A DNA stretch of 64,000 nt from an uncultured Dehalococcoidia bacterium (GTDB taxonomy: Bacteria; Chloroflexota; Dehalococcoidia; Lucifugimonadales; UBA1123): the NCBI GenBank assembly GCA_958296105.1, contig OY282441.1, forward strand, positions 593,800-657,799, given 5' to 3'. The position numbers and the translations under genes are program-made. A model generated the notes under the pieces. The model searched no databases and was not told the origin of the DNA. It saw only the letters and a program-made list of their open reading frames with translations. Of the stretch, positions 33,138 through 40,791 are shown in pieces. Numbering within the stretch: position 1 is the first letter of the stretch; every line of letters starts with the position of its first letter.

Positions 33138-34277
33138 TCAGATTCCTCTCTCGCCGCGTCCGAGAGGGATGTACGGGTGGCGGGCGGCGATCTCTTCGCG
33201 GAAGGTGATGCCGAGTCCGGGGCCTTGGGGGAGTTCCACGAAGCCGTTCTTCTGGCGCGGCAGGCCGTCGAATACCTCGAAGTAGTGAGGCTCGTAGAAC
33301 TCGGCGTGGTACTCCTGGATGAGGAAGTTGGGGGTGGCGGCGTCCAGATGGAAGCTGGCGACGGTACCGACGGCGGCGTTGGTGTTGTGGGGCGCCATGA
33401 GGACGTGGCGCGGCTCGGCTATGGCGGCGATCTTCTTCAGCTCGGTGATGCCGCCGGCGTTGCAGATGTCTGGCTGGAGGATGTCGACGGCGTCCGCCTT
33501 GACCAGCTCGTAGAACGGGAACTTCAGATAGAGGCGCTCGCCGGTGGCGATGGGTATGTTTACGTTCCTGCGCACCTGCGCCATTTCGCTGACGTTCTCC
33601 TGAGAGACTGGCTCCTCGAACCAGAAGGGGCGGTACTTCTCCAAGCGCTTGCCAAGCTGGATTGCGGTATAGACGTTGAACTTGGCGTGGACTTCGACGA
33701 GTATCTCTACGCTGGGGCCGACGGCATCGCGCACCGCCGCCACTCTGTCTTCGGCAAGCTGGGCTTCTTCGGGCGAGATGGTGTAGTAGTTATGCTGGCC
33801 GAAGGGGTCGAACTTCATGGCGGTGTAGCCCATCTCGACCACGCGCAGGGCTTCTTCGGCGTTCTGCTGGGCGCTTCCGGGGTTGGTGTACCAGCCGTTG
33901 GCATAGACTCTGATCCTGTCGCGGATGGGGCCGCCGAGAAGCTGGTATACGGGGACGCCTAGCGCCTTGCCCTTGAGGTCCCACAGGGCGATGTCGATTC
34001 CCGAAAGCGCGGTGGAGAATAGACGCCCTCCCCTATCGGCGTTGTCCTGATGCAGGCGCATCCAGTGAAGCTCGTGCGCCATTGGGTCTTTGCCGACGAG
34101 GTAGGATTCCGTCCACTCGCTCAGCAGGCGGGCGACCATCGGATCGTATGACAGCATGGACGCTTCGCCTATGCCCTCGATGCCCTCGTCGGTCTGAAGG
34201 CGGAGTATCAGCCAGTTGCGCTTGGCGTTGCGGTGCCGGGAGGAGAAGATGTTCGTCTCTATGCCGGTGATCTTCAT
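33138..34277 (-). CDS. Mandelate racemase/muconate lactonizing enzyme family protein
   Basis: A 379-residue enolase-superfamily protein. The capping domain (MKITGIETNIFSSRHRNAKRNWLILRL) precedes the barrel. Metal ligands appear as EVHAKFNVY, FWFEEPVSQEN and IATGERLY, an Asp/Glu-Glu-Glu-type set. Candidate base residues are Lys in MKFDPFG and the His in LMAPHNTNAAVG, which is the arrangement of galactonate/gluconate-type sugar acid dehydratases. Substrate is not determinable. A frame upstream of tsaD with a 71-bp gap; the two may be co-transcribed. Confidence 0.88.
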   Translation of the reverse strand: MKITGIETNIFSSRHRNAKRNWLILRLQTDEGIEGIGEASMLSYDPMVARLLSEWTESYLVGKDPMAHELHWMRLHQDNADRGGRLFSTALSGIDIALWDLKGKALGVPVYQLLGGPIRDRIRVYANGWYTNPGSAQQNAEEALRVVEMGYTAMKFDPFGQHNYYTISPEEAQLAEDRVAAVRDAVGPSVEILVEVHAKFNVYTAIQLGKRLEKYRPFWFEEPVSQENVSEMAQVRRNVNIPIATGERLYLKFPFYELVKADAVDILQPDICNAGGITELKKIAAIAEPRHVLMAPHNTNAAVGTVASFHLDAATPNFLIQEYHAEFYEPHYFEVFDGLPRQKNGFVELPQGPGLGITFREEIAARHPYIPLGRGERGI

Positions 34278-34509
34278 GGGGGCTTCCTGCGCGCAAAGTA
34301 TCTAGGGTCGATTGCAAGAGTGTAGCACATGGGCGGCGGGGTATCAGGGGTTCAGGGGAAGGCGGGGAAAGCTGCGAAGCGCGGCTTTTTCCAGTCGGTG
34401 CCAGCGTTGTATCCAAACAGTGGGCGAATATATAATTTCATGTGGCGGCGTCGGCTGCTGCGACGCGCACGCGCGGAGATTTTCAATAGAATAGATGGGA
34501 GGATAGGAC
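34278..34509 (+). promoter_or_regulatory. Divergent intergenic region with promoter for the Liv binding protein
   Basis: A TATAAT at 34431-34436 is preceded by TTGTAT at 34407-34412 (18-bp spacer). Transcription would begin near 34443, about 65 nt before the ATG at 34510, which follows GGGAGGATAGGAC. No hairpin or operator symmetry is evident in the remaining DNA. Confidence 0.5.
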
Positions 34510-36267
34510 ATGTTCGACATACGAAGAGCTGGCGTCTTGGCGCTTGCGCTTGCGGCGGTCTTGGCGCTCGCGGCGGGCTGCTCGGACAGCCCGTCGCAAG
34601 GGGTCACCGCCGCTGAGGTCGACTCGATCGTACAGCGAATCACCGACGAGGCCGTAGCCAGTGACGACAGGGACATCGAGGGGATGGTCGCGCGCGCCGT
34701 GGAAGCTTCCGTGGAACGGGCGATGATGGAGCAGCCAAGCAGCCCGCCGCCGATGTCGGCTGAAGAGATTCAGCGGACGGTGGAAGCCGCCGTTGCCGCA
34801 GCCACGTCGGAAGGGGTCACCGCCGACCAGATCGACTCGATCGTAGGGCGAATCATCGACGAGGCCGTAACCAGTGACGACAGGGACATCGAGGGGATGG
34901 TCGCGCGCGCCGTGGAAGAAGCGGCTGGAGACCAGATCACCGCGGCGCAGGTAACGAGCATCGTGAACGCCTCGCTCAAAGCCACGAACGAAGCCATAGA
35001 GGACGTGGCGACTGACTCGGCGGCGGCGGCGGCGGCGGCGGCATCGGCGCAGATGTCGGCTCAGGAGGCGGTAATGATCGCCAAGGAGGCGCAGATGGCC
35101 TCCGAGCGGATGGAGCTAGAGCCGCTGATCGTGGGCAACCTCAACGGTTTCACGGGGCCGCTCACCGAGTTCGCCACGCCGCTTCGCAACTCTGTCGAGC
35201 TTGCGGCGAGCCACGTCAACCGCGCTGGCGGCATTGGGGGGGCGTCCATGCTCATCATCAGCCGAGATACGGCGGTCAGCCCGGTGCAGGGGGTGGACTC
35301 GGCGCGCGCGCTGGTGGACGTGGAGAACAGCGTTGCGATAGTCGGCGCGCTCTCCAGCGGCGTCACCATCGCCGTTGCGCAGTCCGTCACCATACCCAAA
35401 GAGCGGCTGCTGATCTCCGGCGCATCTACGGCGCCTGCCATAACTGTCCTCGAAGACAACGACTACGTATTCCGCACCGCGCCTTCGGACGCCGCTCAAG
35501 GGATCGTGCTGGGCGGCTTGGCGAACGAGCAGGGCTACAAGACGGCAGGCGTAATGTACATCAACAACGCATACGGGGAGGGTCTGACCGACCAGTTCGA
35601 GAAGACTTTCAGCGCGCTGGGCGGAACGGTGACGGCAAAGGTCGCGCACGAGGACGCGCAGCCCACCTACGCATCCGAGCTTGGGAAGGCGACCGAGGGA
35701 GACCCCGACGTGCTGGTTACGATCAGCTACCCGGGTCAGGCGAAGGTGTACATCCGCGAGGCGCTGGAGGGCGACTACGCGGACACGTTCCTGTTCGTGG
35801 ATGGGGTCAAGGGATCGGACTGGATAGAGGAGATCAGCGGCTGGGACTCGCTGGAAGGCACGCTCGGCACCGCGCCGGGCGGACCGGATCGTCCGGAAAA
35901 GACGGTGTTCGAGAGCGCCTACCTGAACGCTTTCGGATATCCGGTGTCGCACCCGTTCATGGCGGAGCATTACGACGCCACGGTGCTGGTCGCGCTTGCC
36001 GCCGCCAAAGCGGGCAGCACGACGGACTCGGCCGCCATCAGGGACGCGCTCCGCGAAGTGGCGAACGCGCCCGGCGAGGTCGTGGGGCCGGGGCGTGACG
36101 GCATAGCGCGGGCGTTCAGTCTCATCGCCGACGGCAGGGACATCAACTACGAGGGAGCTTCCGGCGTGGTCGACATAGACGAGAATGGCGACGTGTTCGG
36201 ACCCATCGAGATATGGAAGGTCGAAGGCGGAGCGATCGTCTCCACAGGACGATTCGAGCTTCCGTAG
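34510..36267 (+). CDS. Branched-chain amino-acid-type ABC transporter substrate-binding lipoprotein
   Basis: A 585-residue periplasmic-type binding protein (Peripla_BP_6 family). The lipoprotein signal ends LALAAGC with Cys24 as lipidated residue. Residues ~30-200 are an unusual acidic/Ala-rich helical stalk containing two in-frame copies of a 71-codon unit (GVTA(A/D)...DSIV.RI.DEAV.SDDRDIEGMVARAVE; DNA copies begin at 34598 and 34811). The ligand-binding domain starts at about 205 (IVGNLNGFTGPLTEFATPLRNSVELAASHVN). The stalk would hold the domain away from the membrane. It is convergent with livMHFG and probably supplies them. Confidence 0.9.
   Translation: MFDIRRAGVLALALAAVLALAAGCSDSPSQGVTAAEVDSIVQRITDEAVASDDRDIEGMVARAVEASVERAMMEQPSSPPPMSAEEIQRTVEAAVAAATSEGVTADQIDSIVGRIIDEAVTSDDRDIEGMVARAVEEAAGDQITAAQVTSIVNASLKATNEAIEDVATDSAAAAAAAASAQMSAQEAVMIAKEAQMASERMELEPLIVGNLNGFTGPLTEFATPLRNSVELAASHVNRAGGIGGASMLIISRDTAVSPVQGVDSARALVDVENSVAIVGALSSGVTIAVAQSVTIPKERLLISGASTAPAITVLEDNDYVFRTAPSDAAQGIVLGGLANEQGYKTAGVMYINNAYGEGLTDQFEKTFSALGGTVTAKVAHEDAQPTYASELGKATEGDPDVLVTISYPGQAKVYIREALEGDYADTFLFVDGVKGSDWIEEISGWDSLEGTLGTAPGGPDRPEKTVFESAYLNAFGYPVSHPFMAEHYDATVLVALAAAKAGSTTDSAAIRDALREVANAPGEVVGPGRDGIARAFSLIADGRDINYEGASGVVDIDENGDVFGPIEIWKVEGGAIVSTGRFELP
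34598..34920 (+). repeat. In-frame 213-bp direct repeat inside the binding-protein gene
   Basis: AAGGGGTCACCGCCG at 34598 and 34811 begins two copies. The 5' ~105 bp of each, encoding the TDEAVxSDDRDIEGMVARAVE region, are almost identical; the rest is diverged. The 71-codon period keeps the frame. Confidence 0.85.
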
Positions 36268-36296
36268 GGGCAAGACAGAGACAGGGTGAGAACGAT

Positions 36297-36328
36297 GCGG
36301 GGGCGGGTTCGAGAGGATCCGCCCCCGC
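36297..36328. terminator. Strong hairpin between convergent transport genes
   Basis: GCGGGGGCGG (36297-36306) pairs perfectly with CCGCCCCCGC (36319-36328) around a 12-nt loop, 30 bp after the binding-protein stop. No T-run follows, so it may work as a bidirectional stem-loop or with Rho. Confidence 0.5.
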
Positions 36329-36368
36329 TGATATCTATCCCCTATCCCCTACCCTCTCTATCCTCACG

Positions 36369-37382
36369 TCACGGTGGCGGCTCTGCGATGGGGGCGCGGT
36401 CGGGGATGCGCCTTCGGGAGAAGGCGCGCCTCTCTGGAAGAATTCCGGCGGGGCGGATTAGGATTACTGCCACTATGAGGACGCCTATCATAAAGAGTCG
36501 GAAATCCGGGTCAGAGAAGATGCCGGGCAGGAACTGAGTTCCTGTCCAGATTCCCCACACTGCGAACGCGCCCAGAACTGCGCCGAGGTTGTTTCCTGCG
36601 CCGCCGATCATCAGCATTGCCCATATTACGAACGTGGCAAGCAGGGGGTCGAAGGTGAGGGGGGCGAGAAAACGGATGTGGTGGGCGTACAGCGCGCCGC
36701 CTATGCCCATGACGACGGCGCCGAGAACGAACGCCTGCATCTTGAAGGCGAACACGTCCTTTCCGCTGGCTTCGGCTGCCACTTCGTCCTCGCGGATGGC
36801 GCGCAGGACGCGGCCCCAAGGGGAGCTTGCGGCTCGGTTCACCGCTAGATACAGAACTGCCAGAGCTACGAGGGCGACCACTAGGTAGAGGTAGTCGTAG
36901 TGTTCGGGCGATACCCACTCGTCTAGGAACTTCGGAATCCGGTACAGCCCCTTGGATCCGTTCGCCGCCCACTTTTCGTTTAGGAAGAACAGGCGCACGG
37001 ATTCGGCGATTCCGAGTGTGGCGATTGCTAGGTAGTCGTCTCTCAGCCTGAGTGTGACGTATCCGATCAGCAGGGCGATGACAGCGCACACCGCGCCGGC
37101 GGCGGCGAGTGCGACCGCGAACCACAGATCCACTCCGAGGTCGAGGGGCGCGTACTCGGCGATGTTGCCGCCGAACGCGAAATCCTCGAACAGCGCGGGG
37201 TCGGGCGGCTGGGTGGTCAGCAGCGCGGAAGTGTAAGCGCCAAGCGCGAAGAATCCGGCTATGCCGATGTTGAACAGCCCGGTGAAGCCCCAGTGAACGT
37301 TGAGTCCGAGCGCGAATATGGCGTAGATGCACGCCATGATCGCAAAGCCCGCGCCGTAGCTGGCGATGCCTGTTATGTCCAT
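36369..37382 (-). CDS. livM: Branched-chain amino-acid ABC transporter permease (LivM type)
   Basis: A 337-residue integral membrane protein with eight to ten helices. The LivM signature is seen in LGLNVHWGFTGLFNIGIAGFFALGAY near the start and the EAA-like loop GRVLRAIREDEVAAEASGKDVFAFKMQAFVLGAV, which contacts the ATPases. It is the last gene of the livG-livF-livH-livM run, separated from livH by 256 bp of palindromic repeats. Confidence 0.92.
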   Translation of the reverse strand: MDITGIASYGAGFAIMACIYAIFALGLNVHWGFTGLFNIGIAGFFALGAYTSALLTTQPPDPALFEDFAFGGNIAEYAPLDLGVDLWFAVALAAAGAVCAVIALLIGYVTLRLRDDYLAIATLGIAESVRLFFLNEKWAANGSKGLYRIPKFLDEWVSPEHYDYLYLVVALVALAVLYLAVNRAASSPWGRVLRAIREDEVAAEASGKDVFAFKMQAFVLGAVVMGIGGALYAHHIRFLAPLTFDPLLATFVIWAMLMIGGAGNNLGAVLGAFAVWGIWTGTQFLPGIFSDPDFRLFMIGVLIVAVILIRPAGILPERRAFSRRRIPDRAPIAEPPP

Positions 37383-37638
37383 TGTGCCGCCCTTGTCAGT
37401 GTGTCTTCCAGCGTCTTGGCTTGTTCGATCAGAAGCTCACCCTCACCCTAACCCTCTCCCAGAGGGAGAGGGGATATTCCAGCGTCTTGGCTTGTTCGAT
37501 CAGAAGCTCACCCTCACCCTAGCCCTCTCCCAGAGGGAGAGGGGATTTCGTTTTGAGGGAAGGGGGATTTCTGTTGGGGGCGTCACCCTTTCCCTACCCT
37601 CTCACGTCGAGGGAGAGGGGATTTACAACGACGGTTCG
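37383..37638. repeat. REP-like palindromes between livH and livM
   Basis: A ~71-bp unit (TCTTGGCTTGTTCGATCAGAAG, CTCACCCTCACCCTA(A/G)CCCTCTCCCAGAGGGAGAGGGGAT) occurs twice in tandem from 37409, and a diverged third palindrome (CCCTACCCTCTCACGTCGAGGGAGAGGGG) ends at 37622. Each can fold as CCCTCTCCC-AGA-GGGAGAGGG. They may reduce livM expression relative to upstream genes; this is inference. Confidence 0.85.
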
Positions 37639-38661
37639 CTATCCGCTGCTTCCGAATATTCCTCTGGGGCGCGCCAGCAGCATTACGATCAGTATTCCGA
37701 AGGCGACGGCGGGCTTGTAACTCGGGTTGATCCACTGTGTGGATACTTCGGATGCGACGCCTATGACGAACGCGCCGACGAGGGCGCCGTAAGGGCTGCC
37801 TATTCCGCCGAGTATCGCGGCTGCGAACAGTGGAATCAAGAATCTCCAGCCCATGGATGGGAGCATCTGCGCCTGAAACACTGCCAGAAGTATGCCGGCG
37901 GTGGCGGCAAGTGCGGCGCCCATTCCCCACGTCCACCATATCACTCGCTGCGTGTCTATGCCGCTGACCAGGGCGAGCTGCGGGTTGTCCGCTGTGGCGC
38001 GCATCGCCTTGCCCATCTTGGCGCGCGTCAGCGTCAGATAGACCGCGCTGACGAGGGCGAGCGCCACGAGCGCGACGAAGATGGCGTCCGGCGGCACGCG
38101 GACATCCATGGGCAGATGAAAGACTGGCTTCGACTGGCGCGGGAGATGCTGGGCGTCGCCGCTCCATACGATCTGCACCAGCCCGCGAAGGGCGATGGCG
38201 ACTCCGAGCGATGCCATCGCCAACACGACGGCGCTGACGCCGCGATCTCTGAGCCGACGGTAGATCGCCACGTCCAGGGCGATCGCGCCCGCCGCCACGA
38301 GGGCGACGGCGATGGGCAGCGCGATCAGCGTCGGGTAGCCGAAGGTGAAGGGGCCAAACCCCTGCGCTTCCATTCCGAGCGCGGAGAGCGCGCCGCCAAC
38401 GATGAACAGGGTGAGGTACGCGCCCATCGTCATGTAGTCGCCGTGCGCGATGTTGGCGAAGTTGAGGATGCCGTAGATCAGGGTGAGGCCTATGGCTCCA
38501 ACTGCGATGATCGCGCCCAATATCGCGCCGTTGACCACCAGACCCATCTTCACGAAGGGCAGCAAGCCGAGCGCGAACGCGCCGAACACGATGATCGCGG
38601 TGGTATGCCACGCCGTCCACGAGAGGCTGATTCGTCTGATTGCAGTGCGCAGCGCGGTCAC
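37639..38661 (-). CDS. livH: Branched-chain amino-acid ABC transporter permease (LivH type)
   Basis: A 340-residue permease. LivH features are VGAIGLTLIYGILNFANIAHGDYMTMGAYL and the cytoplasmic coupling loop AKMGKAMRATADNPQLALVSGID, followed by ILGGIGSPYGALVGAFVIGV. Its ATG overlaps the livF stop by 4 bp. N-terminal ~40 residues form an extra hydrophobic segment. It pairs with LivM to form the membrane channel. Confidence 0.93.
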   Translation of the reverse strand: MTALRTAIRRISLSWTAWHTTAIIVFGAFALGLLPFVKMGLVVNGAILGAIIAVGAIGLTLIYGILNFANIAHGDYMTMGAYLTLFIVGGALSALGMEAQGFGPFTFGYPTLIALPIAVALVAAGAIALDVAIYRRLRDRGVSAVVLAMASLGVAIALRGLVQIVWSGDAQHLPRQSKPVFHLPMDVRVPPDAIFVALVALALVSAVYLTLTRAKMGKAMRATADNPQLALVSGIDTQRVIWWTWGMGAALAATAGILLAVFQAQMLPSMGWRFLIPLFAAAILGGIGSPYGALVGAFVIGVASEVSTQWINPSYKPAVAFGILIVMLLARPRGIFGSSG

Positions 38662-39395
38662 TTGGGACTATCCGATTCCGTCCGATCTCGGGACCCTCCG
38701 AGGTACAGGCGCGCCACTTCCGCATTGTCGAGCAGAGCCTGGCCCTCGTCCTCCAGGCGGTTCTCGCCGGACGAGAGGACGTATCCTCTGTCGGACATGC
38801 TCAGCGCCTGACGCGCGTTCTGCTCTACGAGCAGCAGGGAGACGCCGGCGCGGTTGATGCCGCGTATGCGCTCGAACACCGAGCCGACCATGCCGGGAGA
38901 CAGCCCGGCGGAAGGCTCGTCCAGCAGAAGAAGAACGGGATCGAGCATCAGCGCGCGCGCTATGGCGAGCATCTGGCGCTGGCCGCCGGACAGGCTGCCC
39001 GCCCTGAGAGAAGGGCGACTGCCGAGGTCTGGGAACATATCGAACATCTCGTCCATGCGCTCCGAGAAGTCGTCATTGCGGACGAACGCGCCCATCTCCA
39101 AGTTCTCGCGTATGGTGAGGGACGGGAAGACGTTGTCGGTCTGCGGCACGTAGCACAGGCCGGAGCGCGCGATCCGCTGGGGCGGCAGCGCGGAGACGTC
39201 GGCGCCGCTGAACGTCACGCGCCCGGATCGCACGTCGACCAGCCCTACTACTGCCTTCATCAGGGTGGACTTTCCGCAGCCGTTAGGCCCTATTATGGTG
39301 ACGATCTCTCCCTCGTCCACGCTGATGGAGACGCCGTGCAGAATCTCGGTTTCGCCGTATCCCGCCACGAGGTTAGATACTTCCAGAAGCGCCAT
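38658..39395 (-). CDS. livF: Branched-chain amino-acid ABC transporter ATP-binding protein (LivF type)
   Basis: A 245-residue ABC ATPase. Walker A is GPNGCGKST, the signature LSGGQRQML, and Walker B LLLLDEPSAGLSP. The Q-loop region PQTDNVFPSLTIRENLEMG is typical of LivF. The C-terminal ~12 residues are polar. It overlaps the 3' end of livG by 23 bp and the livH start by 4 bp, so translation is coupled. Confidence 0.95.
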   Translation of the reverse strand: MALLEVSNLVAGYGETEILHGVSISVDEGEIVTIIGPNGCGKSTLMKAVVGLVDVRSGRVTFSGADVSALPPQRIARSGLCYVPQTDNVFPSLTIRENLEMGAFVRNDDFSERMDEMFDMFPDLGSRPSLRAGSLSGGQRQMLAIARALMLDPVLLLLDEPSAGLSPGMVGSVFERIRGINRAGVSLLLVEQNARQALSMSDRGYVLSSGENRLEDEGQALLDNAEVARLYLGGSRDRTESDSPK

Positions 39396-40171
39396 TGGCG
39401 GAGCCTCCGAGATACGCTTCCAGCACCAGCGGGTTGGTCTGGACGTCCTGCGGCGCGCCCTGGGCGATGACCGCGCCGTTCGCCATGACGATCACCGGGT
39501 CGCACTGGCGCATGACCAGATCTATGTCGTGTTCGATCATCAGAAAGGTGACGCCGCGCTCCTCGCTGGCGCGGCGGATGCTGTCGGCTAGGCGCGCCAG
39601 CAGGGTGCGGTTGACGCCCGCCGCCGGCTCGTCGAGGAGTACCATGCTGGGTTCTCTCATGAGTGTGCGCGCCAGCTCTAGCAGCTTCTTCTGGCCTGTG
39701 GACAGGCTGCCGGCGTACTCGTCCGCCAGATGCGCGAGGCTGACGAACTCCAGCGCGTCGAGGGCGCGCGTCTCGATCTGGCGATCCTCGCGCGCCACGC
39801 GCCAAGGGACGAGCCAAGATGCCCACACGCGCTCGCCCATCTGTCCGGGGGGGGACGAGCATGAGGTTTTCGATGGTGGTCATTCGCTTCATCTCGCGCG
39901 GGATCTGGAAGGTGCGGGTCAAGCCGAGCGCGAAGGTCTGGTGCATCTTCATGCCGTCTATGCGCCGCCCCTCGAAGACGATCTCTCCGCTGGTGGGCGG
40001 CAACGCGCCGGAGACGAGGTCGAACAGGGTGGTCTTGCCGGCTCCGTTCGGGCCGATCAACCCCGTGACCGTGCCGCGCGCCACCGACAGGGAGCAGTGG
40101 TCGAGGGCGCGGACTCCTCCGAAGTCCTTGACGAGGCGGCGCACCTGAAGAATGGGGGGGTCTGCGGTCAC
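39373..40171 (-). pseudogene. livG: LivG-type ABC ATP-binding protein with a +1 frameshift in a C8 tract
   Basis: GTG start at 40171. The first frame gives LQVRRLVKDFGGVRALDHCSL, Walker A GPNGAGKTT and RTFQIPREMKRMTTIENLMLVPP. After the G8 run at 39847-39854 (C8 in the mRNA) the LivG sequence continues in another frame as GQMGERVWASWLVPW, then SLSTGQKKLLELARTLM (signature) and MVLLDEPAAGVN (Walker B), ending at 39373. With C7 the protein would be one intact ~265-residue LivG. The tract may be a sequencing error, a true mutation or a slippage site. Since livF, livH and livM look functional, error or slippage is more likely than decay. Confidence 0.85.
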
Positions 40172-40334
40172 AGTTCGAGTCCCTTGCGAATCCGAGCGTC
40201 GGGCGGTGTCCGAGATTATAGGCGATTGCGCGGAAGCTGTCAGGCGGGGATTTCTCTATGGCGAAGCTCGGCGGGACGGGCGCGGGGGCAAGCGGCGGCG
40301 GCGCGTCGGGGTTGGGGAGGCGTACAGTTCAGCT

Positions 40335-40419
40335 TGGTGGGGAAGCCGGGACTCGAACCCGGACGCCCAAGGGCACATGATCCTAAATCATGCTCGTCTG
40401 CCAGTTCCGACACTCCCCC
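40335..40419 (-). tRNA. tRNA-Leu (anticodon UAG)
   Basis: An 85-nt minus-strand tRNA. The acceptor stem is GGGGGAG/CTTCCCC, the anticodon stem CATGA/TCATG with loop TTTAGGA (anticodon TAG, reading CUA), the variable arm is long as in tRNA-Leu, and the T arm is CCGGG TTCGAGT CCCGG. CCA is encoded (rc of 40335-40337). Confidence 0.94.
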
Positions 40420-40791
40420 ACTGACGGCCCGCTACGGGCAGGGCATGATGATTATATACTAGCGGGCGAGAAAATTGCGCGGGGCGGTTTTTCGGGAGGG
40501 GGCGTCACCTTAGCCTTCTACCAGCGTGGGAGGGGGATTTCATCGGAGGGGTGTTGCCCCCACCCTAACCCTCCCCCAAAGGGGGAGGGGATTTATTTGG
40601 AGGCGTCACCCTCGCCCTAGCCCTCTCGCTTCGAGGGGGAGGGGATTTCGTTTTGAGGGAAGGGGATTTATGTTGGGGGGCGTACTGCTGAACAGTCTGA
40701 TGCAGGCTCGAAGGGCGGGCAAGTACGTGCGCGGCGGGGGGCGGTTTCGGTAGTATTTGGGAAGGGGGATCTCCCCTTGGAGAGAACGTAG
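40420..40791. repeat. REP-like repeats upstream of glycosyltransferase copy 1
   Basis: No gene in ~370 bp. Palindromes CCCTAACCCTCCCCC-AAA-GGGGGAGGGGATTT (~40563-40592) and CCCTAGCCCTCTCGCTTCGAGGGGGAGGGGATTT (~40615-40649) are seen. The last ~130 bp (from TTATGTTGGGGGGCGTACTGC) form the promoter-proximal leader and are duplicated before copy 2 at 42561. Confidence 0.8.
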
